Below are positions 54,489-63,937 of a DNA stretch of 64,000 nt, piece by piece. The stretch is taken from assembly GCF_007559005.1 (NCBI RefSeq), contig NZ_CP041763.1, positions 620,001 to 684,000 on the forward strand, written 5' to 3'. The notes below the pieces were generated by a model. The model was not told the DNA's origin. It saw only the letters and a program-made list of their open reading frames with translations, and searched no databases. Numbering within the stretch: position 1 is the first letter of the stretch; each line of letters starts with the position of its first letter. This stretch comes from Gordonia zhaorongruii. Lineage in GTDB: Bacteria; Actinomycetota; Actinomycetes; Mycobacteriales; Mycobacteriaceae. The translations under genes were made by a program, and so were the position numbers.

Positions 54489-56461
54489 GCGCGGGGACCT
54501 CGCAGATGGACCGGTTCGCCGCTGAGGTCGCGGCGAGCACCGGCCGTGAGTTCACCGGGTATTCCGACCTCTGGCAGTACTCGGTGGACGACCTTCCGGG
54601 CTTCTGGCGTGCGGTGTGGGATCACTTCGGGCTCGACGAGATCGCGCATACCGGGCCGGGCGTCGGCGACGAGGCGATCCTCTCCGACGCATCGATGCCG
54701 GGGGCGCGGTGGTTTCCGGGCGTGCGGCTGAACTACGCCGATCAGGTGCTGTCGCATCGTGAGCTCCCAGGGGCGGCGATCGTCGGGCTCGACGAGGACG
54801 GGGTGCGGACCGAGATCAGCTGGGCCGAGCTGCCCGGCTTGGTGGGCGCGGTCGCCCACGCACTCGGCGAGGCCGGTGTGCGGCAGGGCGACGTCGTCGC
54901 CGCCTACCTGCCCGATATTCCCGAGGCCGCGGTCGCGTTCCTCGCCACCGCGTCGATCGGCGCACTGTGGTCGGGTTGCGGGCAGGACTACGCCCCCGAG
55001 GGGGCGGCGAGCAGGCTGGCGCAACTTCGGCCGAAGGTGCTGTTCTCGGCGTCGGGGTACCGCTACAACGGCAAGGACATCGACCGGCGTGCCGACTCCG
55101 CGGAACTGGCACAGCTGCTGGGCGACGTCACGCACATCGTCATCGCCGACGGACCTGCAGGTGGTGCTGCCACCGACGGCCCGGCCGGAGGTTCCGGCGG
55201 GACCCGAACGTGGACCGACGTGGTCTCTCAGCGCCGTGAGCCGCAGCCGGTGCCCGTCGAGTTCGACCACCCGTTGTGGGTGCTGTTCTCGTCCGGAACC
55301 ACCGGTAAGCCGAAGGGCATCGTCCACGGTCACGGCGGCGTGCTTCTCGAGCACCTGAAAGCGGCGGGACTGCACTCCGATCTCGGACCCGACTCGGTGT
55401 TCTTCTGGCAGACCGCGCTGAGCTGGATGATGTGGAACTACCAGGTCGCCGGACTGCTCGTCGGTGCGCGCATCGTCTGCTACAGCGGGTCGCCGCTGCA
55501 CCCGGACGCGGACCGGCTGTGGCAGATCCTGGACGACGAGAAGGTCACCTATTTCGGAACCAGCCCGGGACAGCTGCAGGCCTCACGTAAGGCCGGTCTG
55601 GTGCCGGGGCGCGACCACGACCTCTCGGCGTTGAAGACGCTCGGCAGCACCGGATCCACTCTGGCCGCGGACCTGTTCACCTGGGTCGACGACAACGTGT
55701 CCGCCGGGCTTCCGATCTCCTCGATCAGCGGTGGCACCGATGTGGTGTCGGCGTTCGCCGGCGGATCGACCGGCGTGCCAGTGGTGGCTGGAGAGCTCTC
55801 GGTCCGGTACCTGGGCGTCGCGCTCGAAAGCTGGTCACCGCAGGCGCAGCCGCTCGTCGACGAGGTGGGCGAGATGGTGGTGACCGCACCGATGCCGTCG
55901 ATGCCGGTGAAGTTCTGGAACGACGCCGACGGCGAGCGCTACCGGACGGCGTACTTCGCACACGAATGGGACGCGCAGGACACGCCCGTCGTCTGGCGCC
56001 ACGGGGACTGGGTCACGTTGACCGACCGCGGCTCTCTCGTGATCCACGGCCGCAGCGATGCCACGCTCAACCGCAACGGCATCCGCATGGGGTCCGCCGA
56101 CATCTACGAGGTGGTCGAGGCCGTCGACGAGATAGCGGAGGCGTTCGTGCTCGGAGTCGACGGGCCCGACGGCAAGTACTGGATGCCGTTGTTCGTCACG
56201 CTGGTCCCCGGCGCGGAACTGACGGACGAGCTGGTGAAGCGCATAGCGGGCGAGGTGCGGTCCCGACTGTCGGCCCGGCACGTACCCGACGAGGTGATCG
56301 TCGCCCCGGGGATCCCGCACACCCGTACCGGAAAGAAGCTCGAGGTTCCGGTGACGGCGATCCTCGCCGGCCGTTCGGAGGTGAACGTCGACCCGCGTTC
56401 GGTGGACGACTACTCGCTCATCGACTGGTACGCCGAGAAGGGGCGTGCTCACGTCTGGTGA
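54485..56461 (+). CDS. aacS: Acetoacetyl-CoA synthetase
   Basis: 658 residues. AMP-forming ligase with the acetoacetate-CoA ligase pattern: LWQYSVDDLPGFWRAVWDHFG at the start, ARWFPGVRLNYADQ, SSGTTGKPKGIVHGHGG and NRNGIRMGSADIYEVVE, and the late RTGKKLEVPV. Activates acetoacetate, an end product of leucine degradation, to acetoacetyl-CoA. GTG 54485 was chosen because it overlaps the previous stop (GTGA); the open frame extends upstream inside the fadD gene. Closes the operon. Confidence 0.92.
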   Translation: MSAGTSQMDRFAAEVAASTGREFTGYSDLWQYSVDDLPGFWRAVWDHFGLDEIAHTGPGVGDEAILSDASMPGARWFPGVRLNYADQVLSHRELPGAAIVGLDEDGVRTEISWAELPGLVGAVAHALGEAGVRQGDVVAAYLPDIPEAAVAFLATASIGALWSGCGQDYAPEGAASRLAQLRPKVLFSASGYRYNGKDIDRRADSAELAQLLGDVTHIVIADGPAGGAATDGPAGGSGGTRTWTDVVSQRREPQPVPVEFDHPLWVLFSSGTTGKPKGIVHGHGGVLLEHLKAAGLHSDLGPDSVFFWQTALSWMMWNYQVAGLLVGARIVCYSGSPLHPDADRLWQILDDEKVTYFGTSPGQLQASRKAGLVPGRDHDLSALKTLGSTGSTLAADLFTWVDDNVSAGLPISSISGGTDVVSAFAGGSTGVPVVAGELSVRYLGVALESWSPQAQPLVDEVGEMVVTAPMPSMPVKFWNDADGERYRTAYFAHEWDAQDTPVVWRHGDWVTLTDRGSLVIHGRSDATLNRNGIRMGSADIYEVVEAVDEIAEAFVLGVDGPDGKYWMPLFVTLVPGAELTDELVKRIAGEVRSRLSARHVPDEVIVAPGIPHTRTGKKLEVPVTAILAGRSEVNVDPRSVDDYSLIDWYAEKGRAHVW

Positions 56462-56493
56462 GGGCCTGTTGAGAGGCGGCCGTTCGGCTTTCG

Positions 56494-56508
56494 TCCGGCT
56501 TTGCCGGA
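56494..56508 (+). terminator. Small hairpin after aacS
   Basis: TCCGGC, TTT, GCCGGA: a 6-bp perfect stem 33 nt past the stop, without a strong T tract. Confidence 0.5.
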
Positions 56509-56625
56509 ATCCGGCCCGCTGAGGCGCTGGTAGAGAGCGTGCCGAACTCTCACATGTTCAGTGTATTAGCGTGGACGACGTTCGTCGGGCACGACGGATG
56601 GAGTTGTACGCGTGAGGAGTGAGAC

Positions 56626-57768
56626 ATGACCTACCCGCAGTCCGGTGGCTACGGCTATGGGCAGAATCCGCAGGGTGCCCAGACCCCGGGACAGGACCAG
56701 CAGTTCGGCCAGTACCAGGGCTCCCCTTACCCGGGTTCCCAGTACCCCGCAGGTCAGTACCCCACAGGCCAGTACCAGGATGCCCAGTACCCGGCAGGCC
56801 AGTACCCGGCAGGCCAGTACCCCGCAGGCCAGTACTCGGCAGGTCAGTATCCCGCAGGCCAGTACCCGGCAGGTCAGTACCAGGATGCCCAGTACCCGGG
56901 AGGCCAGCAGCAGGCCGCGCAGTACGGACAGGGCTACGACGCTCAGGCCCAGCAGCAGTACCAGCAGCAGTACGGTCAGCAGCCGTACGCGCAGCAGCAG
57001 TACCCGCAGGCGTCCTACGGGCTCGGTGCGCAGCAGCAGCCGCCGACGAAGCCCAAGAGCCAGGGACTTCCGGCGAACACCCCGGCCATCATTGCAGCCG
57101 TGATCGGCGCACTCGGCGTGATCACGCTGTTCTGCGGGTTCTTGAGCGGTTACAACCCGAAGAATGACAACGGCGAGGGCGTCTCCCTGTTCCAGACGCA
57201 CTTCGTGCTGCCGTACGGCCTCGTCGTACTCGCAGGATTCCTCGCACTGTCGACTCTGCTGGTCGGAACCACCAAGCACTACGTCGCCGCTATCGCTTCG
57301 GTAGGAGCGACCGCGGCGTTCGCGGCCGTGTTCCAGTTCGCCTCGATCGACCCGTTGTTCGAGGAGATCGGAACCCGTGGAGCGGGCGCGATGCTGCTGC
57401 TCATCACCGCGATCCTGGTCTTCGTCGCCGCCGTCGTCTGGCTGCTCGTCGAGAGCGGACAGCTGAAGCTGGCCCCGGCGAACGCCACGGCGACCTCCGG
57501 CGCGACCGCCTCACCGCAGGCCACCGCGCAGCAGCAGGCAGATCAGGGCTACGCCGCAGGCTACGGCCAGCCGGCGCAGCAGGTGGATGACCAGGCGCAG
57601 TCCGCGTACGGCTACTCCGCGTACGGGCAGGGTGCGCAGGCCTCGGACGTCGCTCCGACCACGATGACCTCCGCCCCCGGCGCGGTCTCGGAGGACGCGG
57701 GCGCCACGACCGCATTCCAGAAGCCGGTCACCGACCCGGGTTCGAACCCGCAGGCCGAGCAGCAGTAG
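56626..57768 (+). CDS. DUF5336 membrane protein, Rv0954 (34-kDa antigen)-like
   Basis: 380 residues. A long hydrophilic N-terminal region of Gln/Tyr/Pro repeats (QYPAG units, about 25-100), then four membrane segments (about 147-290), and a Gln/Ala-rich C-terminus. Corresponds in order and layout to M. tuberculosis Rv0954, described as a 34-kDa antigenic membrane protein and linked to the cell-division site in mycobacteria. The QYPAG run is a candidate for phase or length variation because its DNA is tandemly repeated. Confidence 0.87.
   Translation: MTYPQSGGYGYGQNPQGAQTPGQDQQFGQYQGSPYPGSQYPAGQYPTGQYQDAQYPAGQYPAGQYPAGQYSAGQYPAGQYPAGQYQDAQYPGGQQQAAQYGQGYDAQAQQQYQQQYGQQPYAQQQYPQASYGLGAQQQPPTKPKSQGLPANTPAIIAAVIGALGVITLFCGFLSGYNPKNDNGEGVSLFQTHFVLPYGLVVLAGFLALSTLLVGTTKHYVAAIASVGATAAFAAVFQFASIDPLFEEIGTRGAGAMLLLITAILVFVAAVVWLLVESGQLKLAPANATATSGATASPQATAQQQADQGYAAGYGQPAQQVDDQAQSAYGYSAYGQGAQASDVAPTTMTSAPGAVSEDAGATTAFQKPVTDPGSNPQAEQQ
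56740..56900 (+). repeat. 15-bp tandem repeats coding QYPAG units
   Basis: At least nine units of the type CCCGCAGGCCAGTAC occur in frame; the copies differ at wobble positions. Length polymorphism by slippage is likely. Confidence 0.85.
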
Positions 57769-57786
57769 TAACCGGTCTCTGCCAGC

Positions 57787-59322
57787 ATGAGCCCGTCGTC
57801 GAACTCCATGGCCACCCGCCTCCGGCAGGTGCGCCTGGCTCGTCGTGCGGATCAGGTGCCACGCAAGGCGGCCACGTGGGACCTCGTGAAGGTCGCGCTT
57901 CTGGTGCCGGGCGTCAGCGTGATCGCTATCGCGGTGCTTCTTGCGATCGTGCGTCTGCTGGCAGGGGACGGGCTCTCCGGACTGAGTTCGGCGACCGCGG
58001 CCGGATGGCTCGCGGTGAACCAGGTTCCGATCACGATCGGCGGTGTCACCCTCGGAGTGCTGCCGCTCCTGCCTACCTTCGCCGTGTGCGCGGGAACGGT
58101 GGCGGTGGTGTCCGAGGGGGCGTCGACCGCGCGTGAACTGCCGGATCTGGTGGGCATCGTCGGTGCGGCGCTCGGCGGTTCGCTGCTGACGACAGCGCTG
58201 TCACTGGCTGTCGTCGCGGACGGGTCCGCCGTGACGTCGATCGGTCAGCCGGACGCGCTGGCCGCATTCGGTTACACGCTGCTGGTCCAAGGTCTGGCCG
58301 TCATCGTCGGTATCGCGAAGGCGAGCCTGCGACCGATCCTCGATGAGTTCGACGTCCCGGCGACCGAACGTGTGGGAGTGCGCGGCGGTGTCATCGCCTT
58401 CGGTGCGCTGATCGCCGGCGGTGCGCTCCTCGTCCTCACGGGCATGCTCCTGCACTGGGGGACGGTGTCGGCGATGATCGCCGACGGCAGCACCTTCGAC
58501 GGATACCTCGGCCTGACCGGCCTGTCGATCCTGTACTTGCCGAACATGGTGGCGGGGGCAGCGGCCATCGCCACCGGTACCACTGGCGAGATCGGGACCA
58601 CCGTCCTCGACGTGTTCGACGTGTCGTCCGGCGCGGTCCCACCGCTGCCGATCGTCGGAGTTCTTCCGGAGACGGGCATCGGCGCGTACGGCGCTCTCAT
58701 CTTCGTCATTCCGCTGGTAGCGGGTGGGGTTCTCGGCTGGTTCTGCCGCAGCACCGACCCGATCCGACATCTTCGGGCCGTCGTCATCGGCGCAGCCGTT
58801 GCCGCAGCGCTGATGGTGCTGGCCGTGGGACTCGGTGGCGGTCAGCTCGGCGAACTCGGCGACACCGGCGTCAATGTTCCGACGACCGGGGTGTTCGCAT
58901 TCAGCTGGATCGCCCTCGGCGGTGCGCTGGTAGCCGGCGTGATGTGGCTCGCCGCAGGCGGACTCAACCGGCGCCGGGGCGACGACGAGGATCTCGATTC
59001 CTGGCTCGATGACACCGCGCTGGATGCCGAATCGGACGATGACGAATCGGACGATGAGGAGGCAGGCCATGACGAGGCAGGCCATGACGAGGCGAGCGGC
59101 GCCACGGATGCAGGTGTTGACGCCACGGACACTGACGGCAGCACGAACGACGATGGCACGGCGGTCGTCGCCGACGGACCCGGTGACACCGGTTCCGGTT
59201 CGGACGACTCCGGTCAGGATGACGACCGAGATGCCGACGATGATCCTGACGCGTCCGATTCGGATGGTGCTGCCCGGAACACCTCCCGCGCCACCGGCCC
59301 GGACCCTTACGGACGATTCTGA
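57787..59322 (+). CDS. DUF6350 membrane protein, Rv0955-like
   Basis: 511 residues. About 9-10 membrane segments fill residues 35-395, with a highly acidic C-terminal tail (about 400-500) including two EAGHD units coded by a 15-bp repeat. M. tuberculosis Rv0955 has the same place between Rv0954 and purN. Function unknown. ATG 57787 lies 18 nt after the previous stop, suggesting co-transcription with the DUF5336 gene. Confidence 0.85.
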   Translation: MSPSSNSMATRLRQVRLARRADQVPRKAATWDLVKVALLVPGVSVIAIAVLLAIVRLLAGDGLSGLSSATAAGWLAVNQVPITIGGVTLGVLPLLPTFAVCAGTVAVVSEGASTARELPDLVGIVGAALGGSLLTTALSLAVVADGSAVTSIGQPDALAAFGYTLLVQGLAVIVGIAKASLRPILDEFDVPATERVGVRGGVIAFGALIAGGALLVLTGMLLHWGTVSAMIADGSTFDGYLGLTGLSILYLPNMVAGAAAIATGTTGEIGTTVLDVFDVSSGAVPPLPIVGVLPETGIGAYGALIFVIPLVAGGVLGWFCRSTDPIRHLRAVVIGAAVAAALMVLAVGLGGGQLGELGDTGVNVPTTGVFAFSWIALGGALVAGVMWLAAGGLNRRRGDDEDLDSWLDDTALDAESDDDESDDEEAGHDEAGHDEASGATDAGVDATDTDGSTNDDGTAVVADGPGDTGSGSDDSGQDDDRDADDDPDASDSDGAARNTSRATGPDPYGRF

Positions 59323-59410
59323 CCACCTCGGTCGCGCACCGTTCACGCGAACTGCCGTCCAGCTCGGCCCCGGACCTGTGTGAGCTGCGACTCGCGCCTA
59401 AACTGGCGGG

Positions 59411-60043
59411 GTGACCGATGCCGACCGCGATAGTGCACGCGCCCGTGCGCCCATCGTCGTCCTCGCGTCGGGGGCCGGATCGCTGCTCCAGGCGATCATC
59501 GACCGGGCAGCGGCGCCCGATGCGGCTTACCGGGTGGCCGGAGTCGTAGTGGATCGTTCATGCCGCGCCGCCGACATCGCGGCGGCCGCGAAGATCCCGG
59601 TCACGCACTGCGCCCTGCGGGATTATCACGATCGCAGCGAGTGGGATGCCGCACTGACCACCGCGACCGCCGCGTGCTCACCGGAATGGGTGGTGACCGC
59701 GGGGTTCATGAAGCTCGTCGGTCCGGCGTTCCTCGGCCGTTTCGCCGGTCGCACCGTCAATTCGCATCCAGCACTGCTGCCCGCCTTCCCGGGCGCGCAC
59801 GGCGTCGCCGACGCGCTCGCGTACGGCGCCAAAATCACCGGCACCACCATCCACCTCGTGGACGACGGCGTGGACACCGGACCGATCCTGGCCCAACGCG
59901 TCGTCGACATCGCGGCCGACGACACCGAGGCCACTCTGCACGAACGCATCAAGGTCGTCGAGCGCTCGCTTCTCACCGAAGTGGTGGACGCGCTCGCCGC
60001 CCGTGGCGTTGTCATCGATGGACGAAAGGCTCACCTCAAGTGA
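59411..60043 (+). CDS. purN: Phosphoribosylglycinamide formyltransferase
   Basis: 210 residues. N10-formyltetrahydrofolate-dependent GAR transformylase. [17 protein letters not shown] is the phosphate loop, the family active-site motif is [17 protein letters not shown] with catalytic His, and the Asp is in [16 protein letters not shown] start; stop overlaps the purH start by 4 nt. Confidence 0.97.
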   Translation: MTDADRDSARARAPIVVLASGAGSLLQAIIDRAAAPDAAYRVAGVVVDRSCRAADIAAAAKIPVTHCALRDYHDRSEWDAALTTATAACSPEWVVTAGFMKLVGPAFLGRFAGRTVNSHPALLPAFPGAHGVADALAYGAKITGTTIHLVDDGVDTGPILAQRVVDIAADDTEATLHERIKVVERSLLTEVVDALAARGVVIDGRKAHLK

Positions 60044-61605
60044 ACGCAACTGCAGATCAGCGGCCTGTGCGCCGCGCACTGGTCAGTGTCTACGACAAGA
60101 CCGGCCTGGAGGAGCTCGCCACCGCACTGAACGCAGCGGGCGTCGAGATCGTCTCCACCGGCTCCACCGCCAAGAAGATCGCAGGCGCGGGAGTGCCGGT
60201 CGTCGAGGTCAGTGAGCTCACCGGGTTCCCGGAGTGCCTCGAAGGCCGCGTCAAGACGCTGCATCCGCGCGTGCACGCAGGCGTTCTCGCCGACACCCGC
60301 AAAGACGATCACCTCCGCCAGCTCGACGAACTGGACATCGCGCCGTTCGAGCTCGTGATCGTGAATCTGTACCCGTTCACCGAGACCGTGGCGTCCGGTG
60401 CGAGCCCGGACGAGTGCGTCGAGCAGATCGACATCGGGGGCCCGTCGATGGTGCGTGCCGCCGCCAAGAACCACCCGTCGGTCGGCGTCGTCGTCGATCC
60501 AGCCGACTACGCCACCGTCACCGACGCGGTGGCGGCAGGCGGCTTCTCCCTGCAGCAGCGCAAGGCGCTGGCCGCCAAGGCGTTCCGGCACACCGCCGAC
60601 TACGACGTGGCCGTCGCCTCGTGGATGAGCAGCGTGGTCGCGCCCGATGAGGAGAGCGACTTCCCGGTTTGGGTCGGCTCGACGTGGGAGCGCAAGGACG
60701 TGCTGCGTTACGGCGAGAATCCGCATCAGGCTGCGGCCCTGTACGCGTCGACGTCGGGTCCGACCGGGCTCGCGCAGGCTGAGCAGCTGCACGGCAAGCA
60801 GATGTCGTTCAACAACTACACCGATGGTGATGCGGCCTGGCGAGCCGCCTACGACCACGTCGACCCGACGGTCGCGATCATCAAGCATGCCAACCCGTGC
60901 GGCATCGCCGTCGGCTCCGACATCGCCGAAGCTCATCGTCGTGCGCACGCGTGCGACCCGGTCAGCGCCTACGGCGGCGTCATCGCGACCAACCGCGAGG
61001 TGTCGGTCGGGATGGCCGAGCAGGTCGCCGACATCTTCACCGAGGTGATCATCGCCCCCGGCTACGAAGACGGTGCCGTCGCGGTCCTGTCACGTAAGAA
61101 GAACGTCCGCATCCTGATCGCCGAAGCGCCGGCCGGCTCCATCACCGACGTGCGCCCGGTGTCCGGGGGCGTGCTGCTGCAGCAGCGGGACGCAATCGAC
61201 GCCGAGGGCGACGACCCGGCCAACTGGACGCTCGCCACGGGCGACGCCGCCGACGAGAAGACCCTCGCCGACCTCGTTTTCGCGTGGCGTGCCTGCCGTG
61301 CGGTGAAGTCGAACGCGATTCTGCTGGCCGACGACGGGGCATCCGTGGGAGTCGGCATGGGGCAGGTGAACCGGGTCGACTCGGCGCACCTGGCCGTGCA
61401 GCGTGCCGGCGACCGGGCCTCCGGCTCGGTCGGTGCGTCCGACGCGTTCTTCCCGTTCCCCGACGGGTTGCAGGTGCTCATCGACGCCGGCGTGCGTGCC
61501 GTGGTGCAGCCGGGTGGCTCGATCCGCGACAACGAGTCGATCGAGGCGGCCAAGGCTGCCGGGGTGACCATGTACTTCACCGGGTCGCGTCACTTCGCAC
61601 ACTGA
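60040..61605 (+). CDS. purH: Bifunctional AICAR formyltransferase / IMP cyclohydrolase
   Basis: 521 residues. The N-terminal IMP cyclohydrolase part starts [17 protein letters not shown] and includes the [13 protein letters not shown] motif; the C-terminal transformylase has [26 protein letters not shown] and [15 protein letters not shown]. Performs the last two steps of IMP synthesis. The GTG at 60040 couples it to purN; the longer open frame is overlap with purN. Confidence 0.98.
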   Translation: MNATADQRPVRRALVSVYDKTGLEELATALNAAGVEIVSTGSTAKKIAGAGVPVVEVSELTGFPECLEGRVKTLHPRVHAGVLADTRKDDHLRQLDELDIAPFELVIVNLYPFTETVASGASPDECVEQIDIGGPSMVRAAAKNHPSVGVVVDPADYATVTDAVAAGGFSLQQRKALAAKAFRHTADYDVAVASWMSSVVAPDEESDFPVWVGSTWERKDVLRYGENPHQAAALYASTSGPTGLAQAEQLHGKQMSFNNYTDGDAAWRAAYDHVDPTVAIIKHANPCGIAVGSDIAEAHRRAHACDPVSAYGGVIATNREVSVGMAEQVADIFTEVIIAPGYEDGAVAVLSRKKNVRILIAEAPAGSITDVRPVSGGVLLQQRDAIDAEGDDPANWTLATGDAADEKTLADLVFAWRACRAVKSNAILLADDGASVGVGMGQVNRVDSAHLAVQRAGDRASGSVGASDAFFPFPDGLQVLIDAGVRAVVQPGGSIRDNESIEAAKAAGVTMYFTGSRHFAH

Positions 61606-61653
61606 CGGAGACGCTAGCCGAGGACGGGCGAGTCGAGGGCGATCGGTCCAGAC

Positions 61654-61690
61654 GGTTTCGACTCGCTCGCGCTCGCTCAACCGCCGAGGG
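61654..61690. repeat. Dispersed palindromic repeat, copy 3
   Basis: GGTTTCGACTCGCTCGCGC followed by TCGCTCAACC and CGCCGAGGG: the same core as the copies at 22889 and 27671, between the purH stop and the convergent ABC permease gene. Confidence 0.8.
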
Positions 61691-61713
61691 CCTAACGTTC
61701 GGACCCTCGGCGG
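61681..61713. terminator. Hairpin between purH and the convergent ABC operon
   Basis: CCGCCGAGGG (61681-61690) and CCCTCGGCGG (61704-61713) are perfect 10-bp arms with a 13-nt loop. The left arm is the end of the dispersed repeat, so the repeat seems to supply the terminator. Confidence 0.72.
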
Positions 61714-61740
61714 TCGGCTGTTCGTGCGGGGCGCCGGACT

Positions 61741-62487
61741 CTACGGGATCGCCTTCCGAATGGTGAGGTACGACAGTCCGGCGAGGACGGCGTCGACGGC
61801 CAGGATGAGCAGGGCCGCCACCACCGGTTGCAGATCGGCGAACCATCGTCCGAACGACGGCCAGCCGCCCTGCCAGCTGATCACGAAGGCGACGACGATG
61901 AGAACGACGGCGAGGCCGACTCCGACCGCGACGAGTGACGACGTTCCCCAGCGCTTGTAGATCGTGGTGGCCCAGAATCCGACCGTGAACGCGAACATCG
62001 CGATGACGAGGTACAGGAGTGCGGCGACGACGGCACCCTGATCCCAGATCCATGGGACGTAGAAGAAGTATCCGTCGAACCACCAGCCGTCGGTGGCCTG
62101 CTCGATCACCCCACCGATCAGGAACGTGATCGCCAGTGTCAGCGAGGTGAGACCGGCGGTCGCGAACGTACCGAGGAAGTACTCGCGCCGGGTGATGCTC
62201 AGCGCCTGGGAGAACGGGAACGTGAACGACAGTGCCTGCACCCCGATGACCATGAAGTACCAGAGCGGCGCCTGCGATCCACCGCCGTACAGGGGATCGG
62301 TCATATCGTCGACGGAATACGCGATGACGCCGAAGATCATCATGCTGATCGCGAATGATGCTCCGAGGATCACCAGCGGCAGCACGACGAACGTCTGCGG
62401 GTTGATCAGCTGAAGGCGGATCACCTTGGCGATCCGTGCGGAACCGGTGGGTGTGCCGGTGTCGTGCACCGGGGTTGCGGCGGTCAT
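61741..62487 (-). CDS. ABC transporter permease (YtrC/D-like)
   Basis: 248 residues, six membrane segments, no extracellular domain. Third gene of a GntR-ATPase-permease operon, overlapping the ATPase stop by 4 nt. The motif FVVLPLVILGASFAISMMIFGV and the late ASVG-free membrane bundle resemble ABC-2-type permeases controlled by YtrA regulators. Substrate unknown; relatives respond to cell-wall antibiotics. Confidence 0.82.
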   Translation of the reverse strand: MTAATPVHDTGTPTGSARIAKVIRLQLINPQTFVVLPLVILGASFAISMMIFGVIAYSVDDMTDPLYGGGSQAPLWYFMVIGVQALSFTFPFSQALSITRREYFLGTFATAGLTSLTLAITFLIGGVIEQATDGWWFDGYFFYVPWIWDQGAVVAALLYLVIAMFAFTVGFWATTIYKRWGTSSLVAVGVGLAVVLIVVAFVISWQGGWPSFGRWFADLQPVVAALLILAVDAVLAGLSYLTIRKAIP

Positions 62488-63428
62488 CGGAATGCTCCTC
62501 TCGGTGCGGTGGCGTGCTGTTCTGCGGTGGTGCCTGTGGCGTCGGCGTGTTGGGTGAAGCGGACGATCAGTTCCTGCATCGACACGGCCGAGGTGGTCAG
62601 GTTCAGCTCCCGGAGCCGTTCCCGGTCGGTGTGTGTCAATGCTCCGAGGACGGTCGCCGATGCCACCGGGCCGAGGCGCTCGCGGTGGATCTCCTCGCGC
62701 CCGTCGACGAACTCGTTCACTGCGCTCTCGGCACCGACGACGGTGACCGCCCGGCCGCGGAGGTCCTCAGCGTCCTCGTCGAGGACGATCCGTCCGTCGT
62801 CGATCACCAGGACTCGCTCGATGAGGTTGGAGATCTCGTCGATCAGGTGGCTCGACAGGACCACGGTGCGCGGGTGTTCGGCGTAGTCGGCGAGCAGCCG
62901 GTCGTAGAAGATCTGCCGCGCGACCGCGTCGAGTCCGAGATACGGCTCGTCGAAGAAGGTCACGTCGGCCCGCGAGGCGAGGCCGATGATCACTCCGACA
63001 GCGGACAGCTGGCCACGCGAGAGCTTCTTGATGCGGGTCGTGGTCGGGAGGTGAAAGTCGTCGATCAGCTGGTCGGCGAGGTCGTCGCTCCAGTTGGGGA
63101 AGAACATCCGGGCGGCGGCGAACGCATGCACCGGCTTCGCGTCGTCCGGATACTTCTGACTCTCACGGACGAAGCACATCCGAGACAGCGCGCGACGGTT
63201 CTCGTAGGGCTCCTCTCCGAAGATCCAGGCGTTTCCCGAGGTGGCGAAGTTCTGCGCCGTCAGGATCGACATGATGGTCGTCTTGCCTGCACCGTTGCGT
63301 CCGAACAGGCCGCAGATGGTGTTCTCGGGGATGTCGAAGTCGACGGCGTCCAGAACAGTCTTGCGGCCGTAGCGCTTGGTGAGGCCGCGCGCGCTGACCG
63401 CGGAGGTCGTCTCTGATGGGACCGTCAT
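62484..63428 (-). CDS. ABC transporter ATPase (YtrB-like)
   Basis: 314 residues. Walker A FGRNGAGKTT, signature region LSRGQLSAVGVIIGL, Walker B VTFFDEPYLGLD, and switch His in VLSSHLIDEI. The shape with a roughly 90-residue C-terminal extension is typical of ABC-2 ATPases. The signature is LSRGQ instead of LSGGQ. Start overlaps the GntR stop (ATGA). Confidence 0.92.
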   Translation of the reverse strand: MTVPSETTSAVSARGLTKRYGRKTVLDAVDFDIPENTICGLFGRNGAGKTTIMSILTAQNFATSGNAWIFGEEPYENRRALSRMCFVRESQKYPDDAKPVHAFAAARMFFPNWSDDLADQLIDDFHLPTTTRIKKLSRGQLSAVGVIIGLASRADVTFFDEPYLGLDAVARQIFYDRLLADYAEHPRTVVLSSHLIDEISNLIERVLVIDDGRIVLDEDAEDLRGRAVTVVGAESAVNEFVDGREEIHRERLGPVASATVLGALTHTDRERLRELNLTTSAVSMQELIVRFTQHADATGTTAEQHATAPRGAFR

Positions 63429-63820
63429 CGTGGGTCTCCTTCCATGGGGGTGGCCGGTGCGTGGTCGTGTCCGCGGTCCTGGATCAGGGCGATCACGTCG
63501 TCCGGGGCCAGGCCGAGGCGCCGGGCTTCGCCGAGCAGTGGCTCGATGAAGCGGTCGGCGAATACCTGCTGACGTTCGCGACGGAGCAGGTCATGTGCGC
63601 CGGAGGCGACGAACATGCCGACGCCGCGACGCTTGTAGAGGATTCCCTGGTCGACCAGCATGTTGATGCCTTTCGCTGCGGTTGCCGGGTTGATGCGATG
63701 AAATGCGGCGAGTTCGTTCGTCGATGGGGCCCGAGTCTCTTCGGGCAGGGTGCCGTCGATGATCGAGTCAGCGATCTGTTCGGCGATCTGCTGGAAGAGG
63801 GCCCGCCCGTCGTCGATCAT
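63425..63820 (-). CDS. GntR-family regulator, YtrA subfamily
   Basis: 131 residues. N-terminal winged helix ALFQQIAEQIADSIIDGTLPE, RAPSTNELAAFHRINPATAAKGINMLVDQGILYKRRGVGMFV, plus a short two-helix C-terminus, as in YtrA proteins that repress their own ABC transporter operon. ATG 63820 follows GGAGG; the frame open to 63868 would begin in the operator. Autoregulation through the adjacent palindrome is likely. Confidence 0.9.
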   Translation of the reverse strand: MIDDGRALFQQIAEQIADSIIDGTLPEETRAPSTNELAAFHRINPATAAKGINMLVDQGILYKRRGVGMFVASGAHDLLRRERQQVFADRFIEPLLGEARRLGLAPDDVIALIQDRGHDHAPATPMEGDPR

Positions 63821-63837
63821 GGACACCTCCGTTCGTT

Positions 63838-63861
63838 GGTTAGTTACTTGACTAACTAACC
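63838..63861. promoter_or_regulatory. Perfect 9-6-9 inverted repeat, probable GntR/YtrA operator
   Basis: GGTTAGTTA (63838-63846), CTTGAC, TAACTAACC (63853-63861). It lies 18 nt upstream of the regulator's start codon and overlaps the predicted -10 region. Confidence 0.8.
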
Positions 63862-63887
63862 ATGACACCCGCGATGGGAGACGTCAA
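63859..63887 (-). promoter_or_regulatory. Predicted sigma-70-type promoter of the GntR operon
   Basis: On the minus strand TTGACG (63882-63887) is followed after 17 nt by CATGGT (63859-63864), a weak -10 that overlaps the inverted repeat. Confidence 0.5.
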
Positions 63888-63937
63888 TAGGCGGAGGCGA
63901 TCTGCCGGGCGGGATCCGTGTGGCAGCGTGGTCGGAT

